Source of the DNA: Phellopilus nigrolimitatus
Taxonomy: Eukaryota; Basidiomycota; Agaricomycetes; Hymenochaetales; Hymenochaetaceae
Assembly (NCBI GenBank): GCA_021029095.1
Contig: JAJOHG010000023.1
Coordinates: 186,001 to 250,000, forward strand
DNA: 64,000 bases
Direction: 5' to 3'
Notes under the pieces: model-generated
The model's input: only the letters and a program-made list of their open reading frames with translations
Told to the model about the DNA's origin: nothing
Databases searched by the model: none
Program-made: the position numbers and the translations under genes
Part shown: positions 1 through 12,570 of the stretch, piece by piece
Layout of the letters: the number at the start of each line of letters is the position of its first letter
How positions within the stretch are numbered: position 1 is the first letter of the stretch

Positions 1-664
1 CTGGTCAATAGCCAGGGCGTGCTTAAAATTGGTGTGCTGTTTCTTTTCACATAAATAAATTTTTAGCTGTTTGCTTACAATGAAACCTCCAGCCGATTTT
101 TCGCATGCGCTCTTGGTTGATTCAGCTTCCCCTATTTACACTGACTACGCTGGAGTCGTCTACTGGCAGGTACGTGCTGTTTGTCTCCTTCTCACAAACT
201 TAGACGCTCATGACGGCCTCCTCAGGCGCCTGAAATGCGAAGTGGTTCGTATGACGCGCGAAAAGTAGACGTTTGGTCCGCCGGTGCGACAGCCTGGGAG
301 ATGGCTGAAACCGTGCCACCTTTCATGGACATCGAAGACCCGCGAGAGCTGCCGGATCGCTGGCCAGCCCTATCTCAGTCGGAGACTTACACACCCTCGT
401 TTCACGATTTCTTATCTCTTTGTTCTTCCCCTCCTTCCTCTCGACCGACCGCTTACGACCTTTTGACGGTAAGATTTTCTTCACTTTTTGTCTTATCTTG
501 TTAATAACTAACTTATTCTTTATGAATCGCAGACCCCTTTCATTCATTCCGCGTGCGCGCGATCTCTTGTTGTGGAGCTCCTGACTCAGTGCAAGAGCAT
601 CGAGGACGCATCCACCGCAGACAAAGCATTGATTCTCAAGGAACTATTTTATCATAGGCATTAA
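1..664 (+). CDS. STE20/PAK-like protein kinase, C-terminal part (5' truncated by window edge)
   Basis: Serine/threonine kinase of the STE20 group, of which only the C-lobe is in the window. Exons as read: 1-31, 93-169, 226-468 and 533-664, with stop TAA at 662-664. The product begins in the catalytic loop region (LVNSQGVLKI), continues through ADFS, then YWQAPE, then the C-lobe helix DVWSAGATAWEMAETVPPF, and ends about 44 residues after the last intron. The subdomain IX pattern and the WxAPE element place it in the STE20 group. Two things are odd: the DFG motif reads DFS, and the activation segment (DYAGVVYWQAPE) differs from the usual GTPYWMAPE. It may therefore be a divergent lineage member with altered activity. 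The first exon and the CRIB or regulatory region, if any, lie upstream. Its stop is 103 bases from the stop of the convergent UTP10 gene. Confidence 0.8.
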
Positions 665-767
665 ATACCCAGGTTTAATTATCGTTTCATGTTATTTCAG
701 CATCGTATCTCATAGGCCATCTATCTTTCCTACTTCTACCTCCACTGCATCCTTGAGCTTGCGGCAT

Positions 768-3700
768 TCAGCGCACGATGTCGTCGTTTTCATCCTCTGC
801 GCATTCCATGATGAAGGTTGCAGTTTCCGATCCAAATCCTAGGGACACAATCGACTCGTAAGTAAAGTTGACGACCATTGTAGAAATATGTATACCTCTG
901 AGCTTTGCGCTGTGCGCTTGCCACATCGTCACCGAGCATGAAAGGGCGAAGAGGCGAACTCTGCGGTCATCAGACCTGCTGTGCATGAGCACAGCGAGAT
1001 TGACTGCCTTTACGGATGAGTCATCCTCTAGGCACTCTACCAAGGCACTCAAGCATTCAGAAAGGAGTGTTTTCCCTTGAGAAGTCTTCAGGTTGACGCA
1101 GACAGGGATCTGCTGGATCAATGGGCCCGATACCAGCCTGAGTTTCCCGTCTCTCCAGTACACTATGATTTTGTTAGTACATCCTTTGAAAAATAAATCA
1201 AAGCAACAATCTTTACCTCCTTCATCCACGGCAAAGCTTTTCGACAGGGTCTCAATGGTTGCAAACCATAATTCCTTATTTGCATTCTCTTCTTTTTGGA
1301 ATGACTCGAGGACATCCACGAAGTTACTAATGAGCAGCGACATGTACGGCGTCATCAGTTCCTGTGAGCGGTCTGGTTAGTTTTTGCTTTAATTAGATGA
1401 AGTTCTATAAACCTTGAAAAGATCCAACAACGCAGAGTACAGTCGGCAGAATGTGATTTTCCTATCAGAAGCTAAAGATGTTCCAGTTAGAATGGGATTT
1501 TAACTAGAGCGTAAACTTCACTCACAAGAATCATCACTAAACGCCCAATCGCACGATCTTCTGAACAAAGGCTGGAAGGCAGTCTCGTTGAGCTTGACCA
1601 CGAGTTCAAGATAAGCAGAAATGATTTTGTTTTCCAACTTCATTTCAATCAGTACAATAGGAAAAACTATAAATCGGAGAGGGACATACCGAACAGGCAT
1701 CGTCATGTGCAAGCCCACTTCGGGCACTAAAAGCCTGCAGGAAATTATTGAACAGACCGCGAAGACTCTCGAGAACATCGGCCCGGGCAGAAAAGTGCAA
1801 GCATCGTTTTAGGAGCTCGAAGAAACGGCCGAATCTACTGACTCCGTTCTAAAAATATATGAGAAGAGATCCCGGCTCTTTTCTAAACATACTCACCGGC
1901 TTAGTTAAGTCTTCAATAGGGGGCCAGCACTGCAACAGCGAAGAGAGAAGCGTCTTGCTGGGTAACTGTTTCGCTAACAGCTTGACTAATTTCTCAAGTT
2001 GGGAAGAGGATCCTTTCGAAAGAGCAGTCTCGCCGTCTACGTATAGATCCGCCACTAGTTTCACCTCTTGGGCGCCCCAGAACATGGGTATACCCTTTAG
2101 CAAGCAAGACAGGGTGTGCAACCCCTGTGTGGTCAATTCTACGGAATATTATGAGAAACAAATACCAAAGTAGAGTAGCGTCAGATCTGCACACCTTGAT
2201 TTGACGCAGCGCTGTACAATTTCAGCGAGGACACGCTGGTCTCGACAAGAGAGCGAAGATACGGAATAATGCGCGGGCCGAGCCTTGTTCTGTAGATTTG
2301 AGCGTGAGCAATGGTACAGAGAAATGAGAAGTTATAATGGCGAACATCAGTACAGGAATGACAGCCTATCGCCTGTTGAGTTTCTGGGTGCTTATTGATA
2401 ATGTCGATGACAATAGGCACAACGCTAGTCAATGCAAATTCCTCTTTCGCACAAGATGATGATCCTATGCTTAATAGCGCTCTCATCGATTCGGAAATCG
2501 TGGCGGAGTCAAGAGCAGAAGGCAAGATATCTTTAATGCGATTGACGATCTGGGTCATGACTGAAGAGACCGCTTCGCGGACCTCAGCTTTCATTTCGGG
2601 AACACGCGCAGCCAGAAGTCCAAGGGCTCCTTGCTGTATCTGCAGGACCATTAGCATGAAGACCACTTATACTCTTTGTTAGTGAACTGGGACTTACTTT
2701 ATATTCTCACTTGACAACATAGACAGAACTGCGGAGGAGAAGTACGCGACAGAAATGATACCCATGGACTGGAGCAGCGCCCACTGCGCTGAGCTTCCAA
2801 TATCTTGAAGATCCACGTTAGCTATGTCGTTCTCGTCGGCTGTCGCTAACTCTAACAGCGCTGTGATAACATCGCGCAAATCGTTGCTCGGCTCCTGTCC
2901 CGTTCGTTCTGAAATCTGCTTCATGCCGAGACCGACAAGGGTCAGCAGAGTCTGGCATTGTCGTTTACGCAACGTAGAGGAGGGAACGGACTGCTCGTCA
3001 GCACTGAGAGGAAGTACAAGATATGAGCGAGCGCAATTAATGAAACACCTATAAAAACATACACTATTGCCTCAAGGAAGTTCTTTTCAGGCGAAGTAGG
3101 ATCTCTAATTGCTCTAACCAGTCTCTGAACTTCCTGAACAACCTCCTTCATAGCCTTTTGATCAAATAAGTAAATGAGAACGCTTCAGAATAACTATAAA
3201 TGTACTCACAGAAAACTCCACAGATGAATCGTAATGGTGCAGAATACCCAATGGGAGAACCAATGACAGTTGCGCCTCTTGACGATCTTGTCGAGAAACA
3301 CGATTCGACGATTTGTCGGCTAAGAGCATGATTACGGGGGCAAGGAAGTCTGCAGGACCCAAAACATCGACCAGATGCGTGAAGAAGCTATGAAGATAAG
3401 TCATTAGCATAAATCATGACAAAAATCGAACGATAAACATACCTGGTTCGACGATGGCGAGGAATGTGAGTGAACGCATCCGTAAATGTTCTTATTAGAT
3501 CCCTCGAGCCTTCATTCGTGCGTATAGTCAGAATCGTATTTTTAAGATAAAATAAGTCAAGGCGGCAAACCTATAAATAGATCCAGGGTATTGTTGTGCT
3601 TTTGCTTCAACGAAGCAGTCGCGACTGGGACAATGCTTTCCGTCGTCTAGAATTTCATGAGCTTACAAGACACAATGTAGAGATCGTTCTTCATACCTTC

Positions 3701-6700
3701 TGAATGACCTTGAAGCTGTACGAGTCGTCCCGGTGAAAGACATTGGAGCCCATGAAGGTAAAAATGGGCATGACATTGTGTAAGACAGACTCCGGTGACA
3801 ATCTTGCCAAGGATGCCATTAGCAGCAATGCCTGGTGGAAAGTCTGCGGATTCTCAGAAGCTAGAACGGTAACGACATTAGATATTCAGCGTTTACTTCA
3901 AATAGTGCAAAAGGCGTACTTCGCATCAGCTCAACGAGAACGTCGAGTCTTATTGCACTCGGTGCAAGATTTGGTAGCTCCTAAGGCGGTTCAGCACATT
4001 CAGTTGCAATCATAAAATAGCCACTTTACCTTGATCTGTGAAGCCGAGGAGTCGATGCTCGACATGAGCAGCTGCTCCACGTATATGAGATCAGCCTGAA
4101 CGGGTGCCGAAGTAGCAACAATACGGCTGAGAGTGTCTAGTAACCCTGAAACAAGTTCGAGCGATCCCGGCAGAACTTGCGAGGAAAGAACTTCGGCAAG
4201 CAAAGCCAGATGTGACGCAGCGCTTTTCTCTGGATCCGATGGCGGGCTGAAAACGATAACGACATTTGAATCAAATGTTCTGTACAGAAAGGTGGCAGAC
4301 ACGCACATATCTGTTTTTGCTCTTTTGGAAGCACGTCTATTTAATGTCCCAACGTTTGGCTGCAATGCTTGCAGCAGCGCAGTAACCAACGCCGGCTGCT
4401 TGACGCAGGACCCAAGGAGTTGCTTGACTCCAAACTATAAATTTTGAGATGTTATATGAAACGTTTAATATGCAGTATGATCAAAGTACTCACATCGTCG
4501 TCCATTTCGCTTGCAAGTTCAATCAGCTTCAGACTGATCTCCACCTGACGCTTATTCGAGAGAGAAGCAAATAGAGAAGCACGAAGACTAATGCACAGAC
4601 TCGTCCACTCCGACGTTATTTTCCCTTAGCAAGAATTTAACGAACAGATTTGGAATCTTAAAAAGAGACAGTACACATACCAAGACTGTGATAGTGTTGC
4701 AGTGCACGAAGAAGAACAGACCAGGAGCGACTTTCATCTACATTCAGGTCTTTCGCTGCTGAACTGTCGAAAGCCTCTAGGGATAAAGTCGCCAATTCAG
4801 AGTCAGCAATAGGAGACGGCGCATCAAGGTGCTCTTCGATGATAGGCAAGAGCATCTGCAGCTTGACGCCGTCTGAAACCTGCCGCATGGCGCGCAGAAT
4901 GGACAGGCGGATTTCCAACGAAGGAGAACACACAACGTGCGAGAGCAAAAAGCAAAGTATCCGCTGCCTTTGTCTGAAAGAGAAAAAAGTAAAACGATGA
5001 GAAATGCTGGTATATAGCCATATAGCTGGAGATGAAGAACGCACTTCGCATCCTTTTTGTTCTCTGCTTTCGACGAAGAAAGGTACTCGTAGTGGAGCGA
5101 AATAAGATACTCTGCGTCGTTGATCAAATGGTCTCGATGCTCTGACAGCAACATGAGGTATTTGCCCTCATCGGACCAGTCTAAATATTGAAGAGTCGCT
5201 ACGTCAGTAAAGTAAGGTTAGTGAAAGTAGACCAAAAAATGCATTCAATTGATCCGCACCAGATACAGATCCATAGACTTGATCATAAGCGTAAACCATA
5301 GCAGGCTTTGTCGCAGAAGAAGATGCAGCCAGGATAGCCACGCATTCCAGCGCTGCGCCTCGCACTTTCCTATCGCGCGACTGGATCGCAGAAAGTAGCG
5401 CAGGAACAACAGCCTGGAAGTCGACAGGGTTTTCCGTCGTTTTCGCGCGTAGGAACGCCGACGCGTGTCGCAGGGCGACATATCTCGTTGCATCGGAGTC
5501 AACATCGCTGGAACTTCGCACGGACGGAGATGGCTTCGTCCAGAGGCCGGCGAGGAAAAGGAGCGAGTCTGTGCCAAGGTTCTCGAAAAGCTCTTGGTTG
5601 GCGTGGGCGACAATGCTGAGATTCGACACGGTCGTATTTATTATTGAGTACGCCGACCGCAGCAGGTGTAAATAGCGATGGCCCAGTGAGGCTTGATCGT
5701 TCTGCAAAAATAAATAAGTATTAGAGAGTTGATTATAGGGCAATGTGCTTAGTTTAACTTACGACTTTATCGTGGCAGAACCAGTCCATTTGATCACTTG
5801 AGCGAATAGAAGGGATAGATGCCAAAATTGACAGTTGCAACCTCTGCGTAGTCAAGCGGCTGCTCGGCTTCAGCACAACACCTTTTGAAAGGGTCTCCTC
5901 AAACGAAATCTAAAATTGCACGGCGCCGAAATCAGTACCTTCCAGCAGTATCAGAAAGAAACCCTAGTTTACCTCGTCAAATAAGTCATCGTCTCCCAGT
6001 TTCCCAAGATCGCTCATGTCAGCGACGCCCACAGGCTGCAGCACCTTGTAAGCTGCATCGACTTTGTGCTCTCCAGTTAAGTCCGCGAGAAGCGCGCGGG
6101 TTACAAGCAGCGCGAGGAGACGTTTGTGCGCGTCACCTTCATCCGCGATACCCCCAATCAGCCAAGTCAGGAGGGTGGGATAGTCGTCCGAAGTTTTAAA
6201 ATTGTCTGCAGGGGCTAGCACTCAGTATATTTCGCACCAGAAAAGCTGCCACAACGAACCCGCCAATTTTTTTGTAAGCGCGATATTCAATTTCATCATC
6301 TCCTCAACTCCTAAGGACTCTCCCGCCGCCTTTACGACCTCGATTACCCCTTTCAGAAGTTTATGCCCGCCCAAGCTCGACGCAGCGACCACCTCCCACA
6401 CGCTCGCCGCCGTTTTGCCACGTGGCTTGGAAAAGAGCGCGTGCGGGAGCACGAGCTCCAGCAAGACCTGAGTGCCGAGATCAGGGTGCCGTGCGTAGAC
6501 TGCACCACAGAAGAACGCGAGGTGCGCGCGAAGGACGGCACGCGGAGCGGTCTGGGCGGTGAGGGACGTGGCAAGGGCGGAGATAGCGTTTGCGGAGGCG
6601 AGCAGCGGAATGACTGCCGCCGGAGAGGCGTAAAGTGCGTCGAGAACGGCGGGGTTGGCATCGTACACGCGCGCACGAAGCGCGTCTTGCAGGGCAATAA

Positions 6701-8396
6701 GCTCGGTGGGGTTGAGCTCCTGAGCGGCGTCTCCGTCGATCAGCTGGGCGACGTGCCGGACGGCGCTGGCGCGCACAGACGGGTCTGCATTGGATGCAGC
6801 AAGAATTATGTCTCGAGGTGCCTTTCCTGAGCCCTCTGGCTAGAAAGAAAATATAAGAGATCATGGTCAAGGCGTGCGGTATTCACATACCATCACGAGA
6901 TTCAAAAGTACATGCTCCAATTCCAATCTTTTCTCCTCATCTTCCGCGACGAGTTCGTCAACACATGCTCGTAACGTATCCGGGTGGCGTTGGTACATTG
7001 CTGTAAGTAGATATTTCCCGCTGGCGTTTCTCAGCAGGAGTTTTGTCAAAGGCTTCAGAATGGTCTCCGGGGCGCGATCTGTTACGAGCAGGAGATCTAA
7101 CACTGTAGCATAGGGCTCCTCGCTGCATTTTTCCAAGAGCCTTTTTAAAGTAGGAATCACCACTTTCTCGACACCCGACCATCCGAAAGAGGCACGTAGA
7201 GCACGCAGGATATCGCTACAACCAAAGCAGGGGGATTCGGTGATAAGTGAAGTGGTAAAGTCAGCGGTACTCTTTAATCGAACGAAAGGGAATGGATACG
7301 CACGGCAATGCAACCAATTCATCCACGACGCTGTCTGTTATGCTGTCCAGTGTTTCCTGGGCACTTAAAAAGGAGATGAGGGCAGTGACGAGCTGTGTGG
7401 CCCCGATTGCGGACGTTACACATGCAGAATGTACCATAGTCGAGGCGACGGATTTTAGAGCAGCTGACGTGAATGTACATTTTTGGGACAACGCGGAAAT
7501 CAGGACGTAGCTGCCCAACTGACGAGGCGTCAATAAAAACGTCTATTTTCAAAGGAAATAAACATACATACTATTCTGTCTTTTAATAGTGCGTGCGGCA
7601 CGCCTGGCTCGCCAACTTTTAGTGGCTCGAGTAGTGCAGGGAGGAGGAAGGCTAGAGTCCCCGCATCCAGGTCTTTTTTATCCGAACGCGTTATGTACTC
7701 CAGTACCACGGACGTGTTGAAGCATATAAGCGTGCGGTGCACGTTGGCCCCATCCATTGCCTCCAAAGTGCTCGGGAGAAGAGCGACGACGTACCGCGCG
7801 AGCTCGCTGTCCTTCCTCATCTCCGTCACGAGCGCGCTGCGCGGCAGAGCCTTGCCAGCGGCCTTGTACGGCGCAAGGCATCTCCACGGCCCAGCCTCGT
7901 CGATAGTGAGGATCGACACCATCTTCGCGAAGTGGGGCGACTCGTGGTACGGGAGGAAGAGCGCGAGGACGTCGGGCACGTTGAACTCGTTCACGCGGAA
8001 GCGCCGCACCAGCCATTCCAGGATCCGCCCCGCCGGTTCCTCGAGCAAACACGGGCCCAGCGCCATGAGACACGCCCTGATTGCATCGTTAAGTTCCTTT
8101 AGCTCCTCGTTCGCGAGCAATGTCCTGTCGGTGTCCTTTGCTCTCTGCGAGAAGAGGCTCCGATGTACCTGCGAGCTGTCGTTAAAGGCCGCGAATGACG
8201 GGTAGATGAGCCTGAGCTGCGCGAGGGCGTTCGCGGCCAGAGCATATATTGAATCTAGGTCGTCGATCTGACCCTTGGTCGACGAAGAGAAGAGGTAGGA
8301 GGACGAGGCGAAGTGTTTTTTGCGCGCGGTCTCGGAGAGCAACGGCGCGTTCAAGGAAACGCCCTTTGCGAGCTGTGCGGCGAGACTAGACGGCAT
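768..8396 (-). CDS. UTP10: U3 small nucleolar RNA-associated protein 10 (HEAT-repeat, SSU processome)
   Basis: Large HEAT-repeat protein of the t-UTP subcomplex of the small-subunit processome, needed in the nucleolus for rRNA transcription and early pre-18S processing. The N-terminus (MPSSLAAQLAKGVSLN...) matches the UTP10 start, and around residue 150 there is the conserved block GRILEWLVRRFRVNEFNV followed by LPYHESPHFAKM, diagnostic of the family. HEAT-type helical repeats follow across the whole gene, for example around 6900-7250, 5200-5740 and 2180-2670. The C-terminal BP28CT-like region ends at the stop at 768-770. The coding span of 7.6 kb with many short introns gives roughly 2,000 residues, the usual size. 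The ATG at 8394-8396 is chosen because it fits the conserved N-terminus; an upstream in-frame stretch lacks homology. It converges on the kinase gene and diverges from the DUF1365 gene, sharing a 289-bp intergenic region. Confidence 0.93.
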
Positions 8397-8685
8397 GTCT
8401 TGCAATGCCTTTTGAGAGACCAGTACAAATAATACAGTGAAGCAGACGAAAACCCGCCTGCGTCGATCCAAGTTACTACACTTCAAGAAATTTGACTATA
8501 CGATCACATAATAAAGAGCATTTTATTATATAATAACCTTAATGTGGCTGTGGGCGCGTCGATCATGTACATAGTTTAGGATCGTCCCGACTCGGCTACT
8601 GAGTGCTTGACAACCTGAAGTTGACGACTTGCACAAGCAGTTTTTGCTTACCGCATACTTTCTGCTCTTTCTCTAGATACTGGCT

Positions 8686-10565
8686 ATGAAAAGTTATGCT
8701 TCAGCGTACATCCTGCAAAACAAGGTCACTCATGCTCGCCTCCTCCCCACGAGCTCGGCACACGCGTTCGTCTACCCGACGCTCTCCCTGCTCCTCCCCC
8801 TCTCCGCGCTCGAATCGCACGCTCTCGATCTCGGTCTCGGGCGGCTTTTTGGGTACAGTGCGGCTGGCGCGCCCCGCATGCGGGTGACTGGGATACGGCC
8901 AGAGGCATACTTGCTGGACTACGATCCTACAGGCCAGCAGAAGAGTATAAGAGCGAAGCTCGAGGACGTCCTGGGTCGCTTCGGCCATGACGCGGGCCAG
9001 CTCGAGGACGCGTGGATGATGACGATGCCCAGCTACTTGGGAGTGGAGGGGATCAACCCGCTCACCGTATTCTATTGCTACAGGAAAGGAGGAGACGGGC
9101 TCTGGGTAGTCGTACTCGAGGTGCGTTTCACACTCAGTCTTGTCCGTTCGAGCAACTTGAGAATCCTCTCAAAAGGTACACAACACGTTCGCCGAGAGGC
9201 ACGTATACGTATTGCAGACTGGCTCTGAATACGAAGACAAGCACATTCCGCCTGGGTTCGACCACTCCTGGACGTTCCCTCGCCAGTTCCATGTTTCGCC
9301 CTTCAACGACCGCTCTGGCTTCTACACATGTTCCATCGTCGCTCCCTCGCACTCACCTTCGTTCCGTCTCTCTTCAAATAAGGATTTACTACTCCCACTT
9401 AGCCCGCCCCTCCCAACAGTCCGCATCCACCTGCTCACCGCCTCCCCCTCCAAGCTCAAGCTGTCCGCAACCCTACGATCCTCCGCCGCCGTCCCGCTCA
9501 CCGCCCCGCACCTCTTCGCCGCGCTCGCGCGCCAGCCTTTCGCGCTCCTGCTCAGCTTCCCGCGCATCGCGTATGAGGCGGCCCGACTGCACTACGCAAA
9601 GCGGCTCGACGTCTTCGCGCGGCCGGAGCCCCGCGCGGTCGAGCCCGGACTCGAGGTCAGTATCAAAAATGCGTTGCCTGCGCAAGAATGCAACGAGGTG
9701 CAGAAAAACGGCGCCGGCTACGGCGTGGGCGGGGGCGTCGGCTGGCAGCGCGAGGGCGCGCTCGAGCAAGTACGCCAGGCGTCTTACGGAGCGCTTTCTC
9801 GAGCAGCGCGCACGCGAAACTGCGAATAGATGTCGTACTCGCCTCCACGAACCCGACGTACGGGTGCAAATCCTTTCCTCCAAAGGAGGTAGCCCAAGTC
9901 TAGTACTATCAGCAAGAAACTAACGATCACCTTCCGCTCGTCACGCTTCTTCACGCTCCTTCTCGCCTGCCCGTCCGCCCCGCACGCGCTTTTACTTGGG
10001 AGGGACGCCGAGCGCCTTTTCATCACGTCCGACGCACGCCTCTTCACCCAAATATTTTCTGCAAGCACTAGTAGCGCCGAAGATACCAAGAGACCCACGC
10101 GTCTATACAGGCTCACTGCAGAGCCTGCGCACGCTTCCAATCCCGCGCAGCCTCCTGCCAGCTCCGCCTTCCAACCCTCCCCATGCAAACGGCTGCAACA
10201 ACACCAAGAACCCCAACAACGACAATTTTACCATCCCGCCTATCCACCCACTCGACACCGTCCCCCTCCCCCTCCCCCTTCCTCTCGCCCGCTCTGCGCG
10301 CCCAGCGCTCAACTTCGTCTGCGTGCTCCTCCTCCTCGCCCTCGTTCGCCTCGAGCAGGCACTCTTCGGCGCGCTGCGCGCCCGCTTCGTGCGGGGCGAC
10401 GAGCCGTGGGGCGCGTGGGCGCGTGCGGAGGCGGCGCAGCTGCGACGGCGGCAATTGAGCCGTTCCGGCGCCGATTCGACCGAAAAGGAGACGGAAGAGA
10501 GGGATGAGATGAGTGATGAAGGTGAGGGGCGTTGGACGGGGAGCGTGTGGAGGCGGAGGAAGTAG
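8686..10565 (+). CDS. DUF1365-family protein, reading frame disturbed in the 3' half
   Basis: DUF1365 proteins are of unknown biochemistry; bacterial members sit beside cyclopropane-fatty-acid synthases, and fungal ones usually have membrane segments. Exon 1 (8686-9120) carries the family start (NKVTHARLLP, HAFVYPTL) and GINPLTVFY. Exon 2 (from 9176) has FDHSWTFPRQFHVSPFNDRS, the signature block. After EGALEQ (about 9769) the next family block, YARRLTERFLEQR, is one base out of frame, and the following stretch (KLRIDVVLASTNP) is shifted again. The original frame resumes at about 9917 (KLTITFRSSRFF, ACPSAPHALLLG). The last part, with a hydrophobic helix (LNFVCVLLLLALVRLEQ), is read in another frame from about 10230 to the stop at 10563-10565. 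Either introns (for example 9770-9916) remove the disturbed part, or the gene is decaying, or the assembly has indels. The start is the first ATG before the conserved block. Confidence 0.75.
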
Positions 10566-10888
10566 AGGGTCTTTCTTGTTCTTGATTTGGGTAGCATAAG
10601 AAAAATCATGTACAATATCGTCTTAGTCGCAAAAGATGGGCATTTCTTTGCCTTCGAATAGTGTCTCGGATTCATATCGGACACGACTGTTCGGATAAAC
10701 AAAAGGCGCATTCGCATTCCTGCTCTTCGTAAGATCATGATATGAACATCGTGTATATAATGTAATGCATATAGATACTTAGCGTCCATTGAAATTCATT
10801 CCGCTTGAGCTCTACATCTTTCCGAAGTCGTCTCATAGCTGGGCCCCTATCCAATCGCCAGAGCGACGCAATCCTTTCTACAACCTCC

Positions 10889-11960
10889 TCAATATCCCTC
10901 GTCGAAGCCATCCGCCCAGCCGCCCTTATCCCGCACGACGCTGCCAAACTTGCCCTTGCCACGGGCCTTCCGCCCGCCGAGCTCCTTGTACATCTCACGC
11001 ATCTCGAGCTTGCTCGGCTTCTCCTTCTCCGCCTCCTCCTGGCGCCAAGCTTCTTCGCGCGCCTCGCGCGGCGTCACATACCCAGAGCCGGGGTTCGAGC
11101 GGCTGGTGTATGAGTGGCTGGTGTATGAGTCACCGGTGGTGGACATGATGTTCGCGAAGGAGAGCGAATTGCTGAACGGCGAGGCCGGGCGCGAGCCGCG
11201 CGAGGGCGGGACGTAATTCCCGGCGAGATCGCGATCCCTCTGCGCAGACGTTTGCATGAATATTTGGCGCTGAAGAAATGAACGTGTTAGCTAAATGTAG
11301 GGACGGGTGCTTAAAATCAGACTGAGACGTACCCAGTTCTGCTTGGACTCGCGCCGAGTCCACTTGCCGGGCGGTAAAGCCTCGTCGTGAAAGTTGTCTT
11401 TCCTGCACTGCTGGAACCATACTAAACCTCGCCGTTAGTGTTCCGCATTTCGCGAGTTTCACGGGACTAGTCGAACATACCGTAGTTCAACGACTGGCTC
11501 TTCTCCCACTTCCTGCATACACGAGCACAGCGTGCGAGGTCGCGGATCGAGAGGTTTCTGAATATGCGCTGCGACACATCCGTCGGGAATGCGCGGAGCG
11601 GGTCGGAGCTCGTGCCCTTCGGCGTGCTGATAAGGAGCGGCCCGGGGGCTCTTCTCTTGCTCGCGCCCATGCGGGTCGGCGAGGAAGGCCGGGACGACTG
11701 GCGCGAGGGCGCGCCTGATAGAGCCGGCGTGCCCGGGGCAGATGTCTGAAGCCGCCATGTCTCGGAAGTCAGTATATGCGCATCGAGCAGCACGAAGAGG
11801 CACTTACGACGCCCACGAGCTCGTCGTCCGAGTCGTCTGAAGCTGCCTGCCCCGCGGGCGAGGAGTCACGCTTACGCGAGGCTGCTGCGAGCTTTGAATT
11901 GAGCTTGTCGACGCCCAGGGCGTGCGGACGGAGGACGTCCTGCAGAAGCGTCGTCGACAT
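10889..11960 (-). CDS. F-box protein
   Basis: Predicted substrate receptor for an SCF (Skp1-Cullin-F-box) ubiquitin ligase. Exons as read on the minus strand: 11960 to about 11808, about 11749-11483, about 11428-11334 and about 11274-10889. A low-complexity Ser/Pro/Arg-rich N-terminus of about 100 residues is followed by the F-box (DPLRAFPTDVSQRIFRNLS, then ARCARVCRKW) and then VWFQQCRKDNFHDEALP. The C-terminus is charged, with TPREAREEAWR and LEMREMYKELGG, and ends GSVVRDKGGWADGFDEGY. No WD40, LRR or Kelch repeats are visible, so the substrate is unknown. The ATG is the first in the frame; the region just upstream carries a GTG/CAC microsatellite, probably in the 5' leader. It is convergent with the DUF1365 gene. 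Confidence 0.85.
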
Positions 11961-11981
11961 TGTTGTTAAAAATTCGTAGAA

Positions 11982-12004
11982 GTGGTGGTGGTGGTGGTGG
12001 TGGT
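11982..12004. repeat. (GTG)n microsatellite
   Basis: Seven consecutive GTG units lie about 20 bases upstream of the F-box start codon, so probably in its 5' leader (as CAC/ACC on that strand). Confidence 0.9.
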
Positions 12005-12570
12005 TGGAGAGTAAGAGGTGTTAGGACAGCAGACGGTAGCGCTGAGGTACTTATGAGATTTGCCTGCTCCGTAATTGGGCTGTCTAAACCTTATGACGTC
12101 GTGACTCCGAGACCCCCACAAAAGGAAGTCATGACCATATGCGGGGTATTCATGTGAATCTCGCCGCTCAGCCACACCATATTTAATTGTAACAGCCACA
12201 TTCGCATCCGAGACAGGACGATAATTTGAAACATATGAGATGGCGCAGACGGACCAAAAGAGTCCGGATTGTGTCTCGGTTTATTCTTCAGAGACCTTCC
12301 GAGACTTTGCATTCTTTACTTCCGTGCCGCCTTGAAAATCAACATGGAAAATACACAAACGCAATCAAATGGCCCAAACTAAAACAAATCCGCGTATACA
12401 GTGTACATAAAAACGATATATATATATCTGCTTCACACAGCAGCATACACGGACACTCCCGCATCGTCCCGTACATTTTTCCGCACATAAGCGGTTTTCT
12501 ACAAGGAAAACTTAGTCAGAAAAAAACAGATTCGCCAACCGAAACAGATTCACGAACCAAGGTAGCAGGG

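Noticed and set aside
9656..9703. 48-base in-frame intron in the DUF1365 gene (GTCAGT...GTGCAG)
   Set aside because: Plausible but undecidable: it keeps the frame either way and does not explain the later frame shifts.
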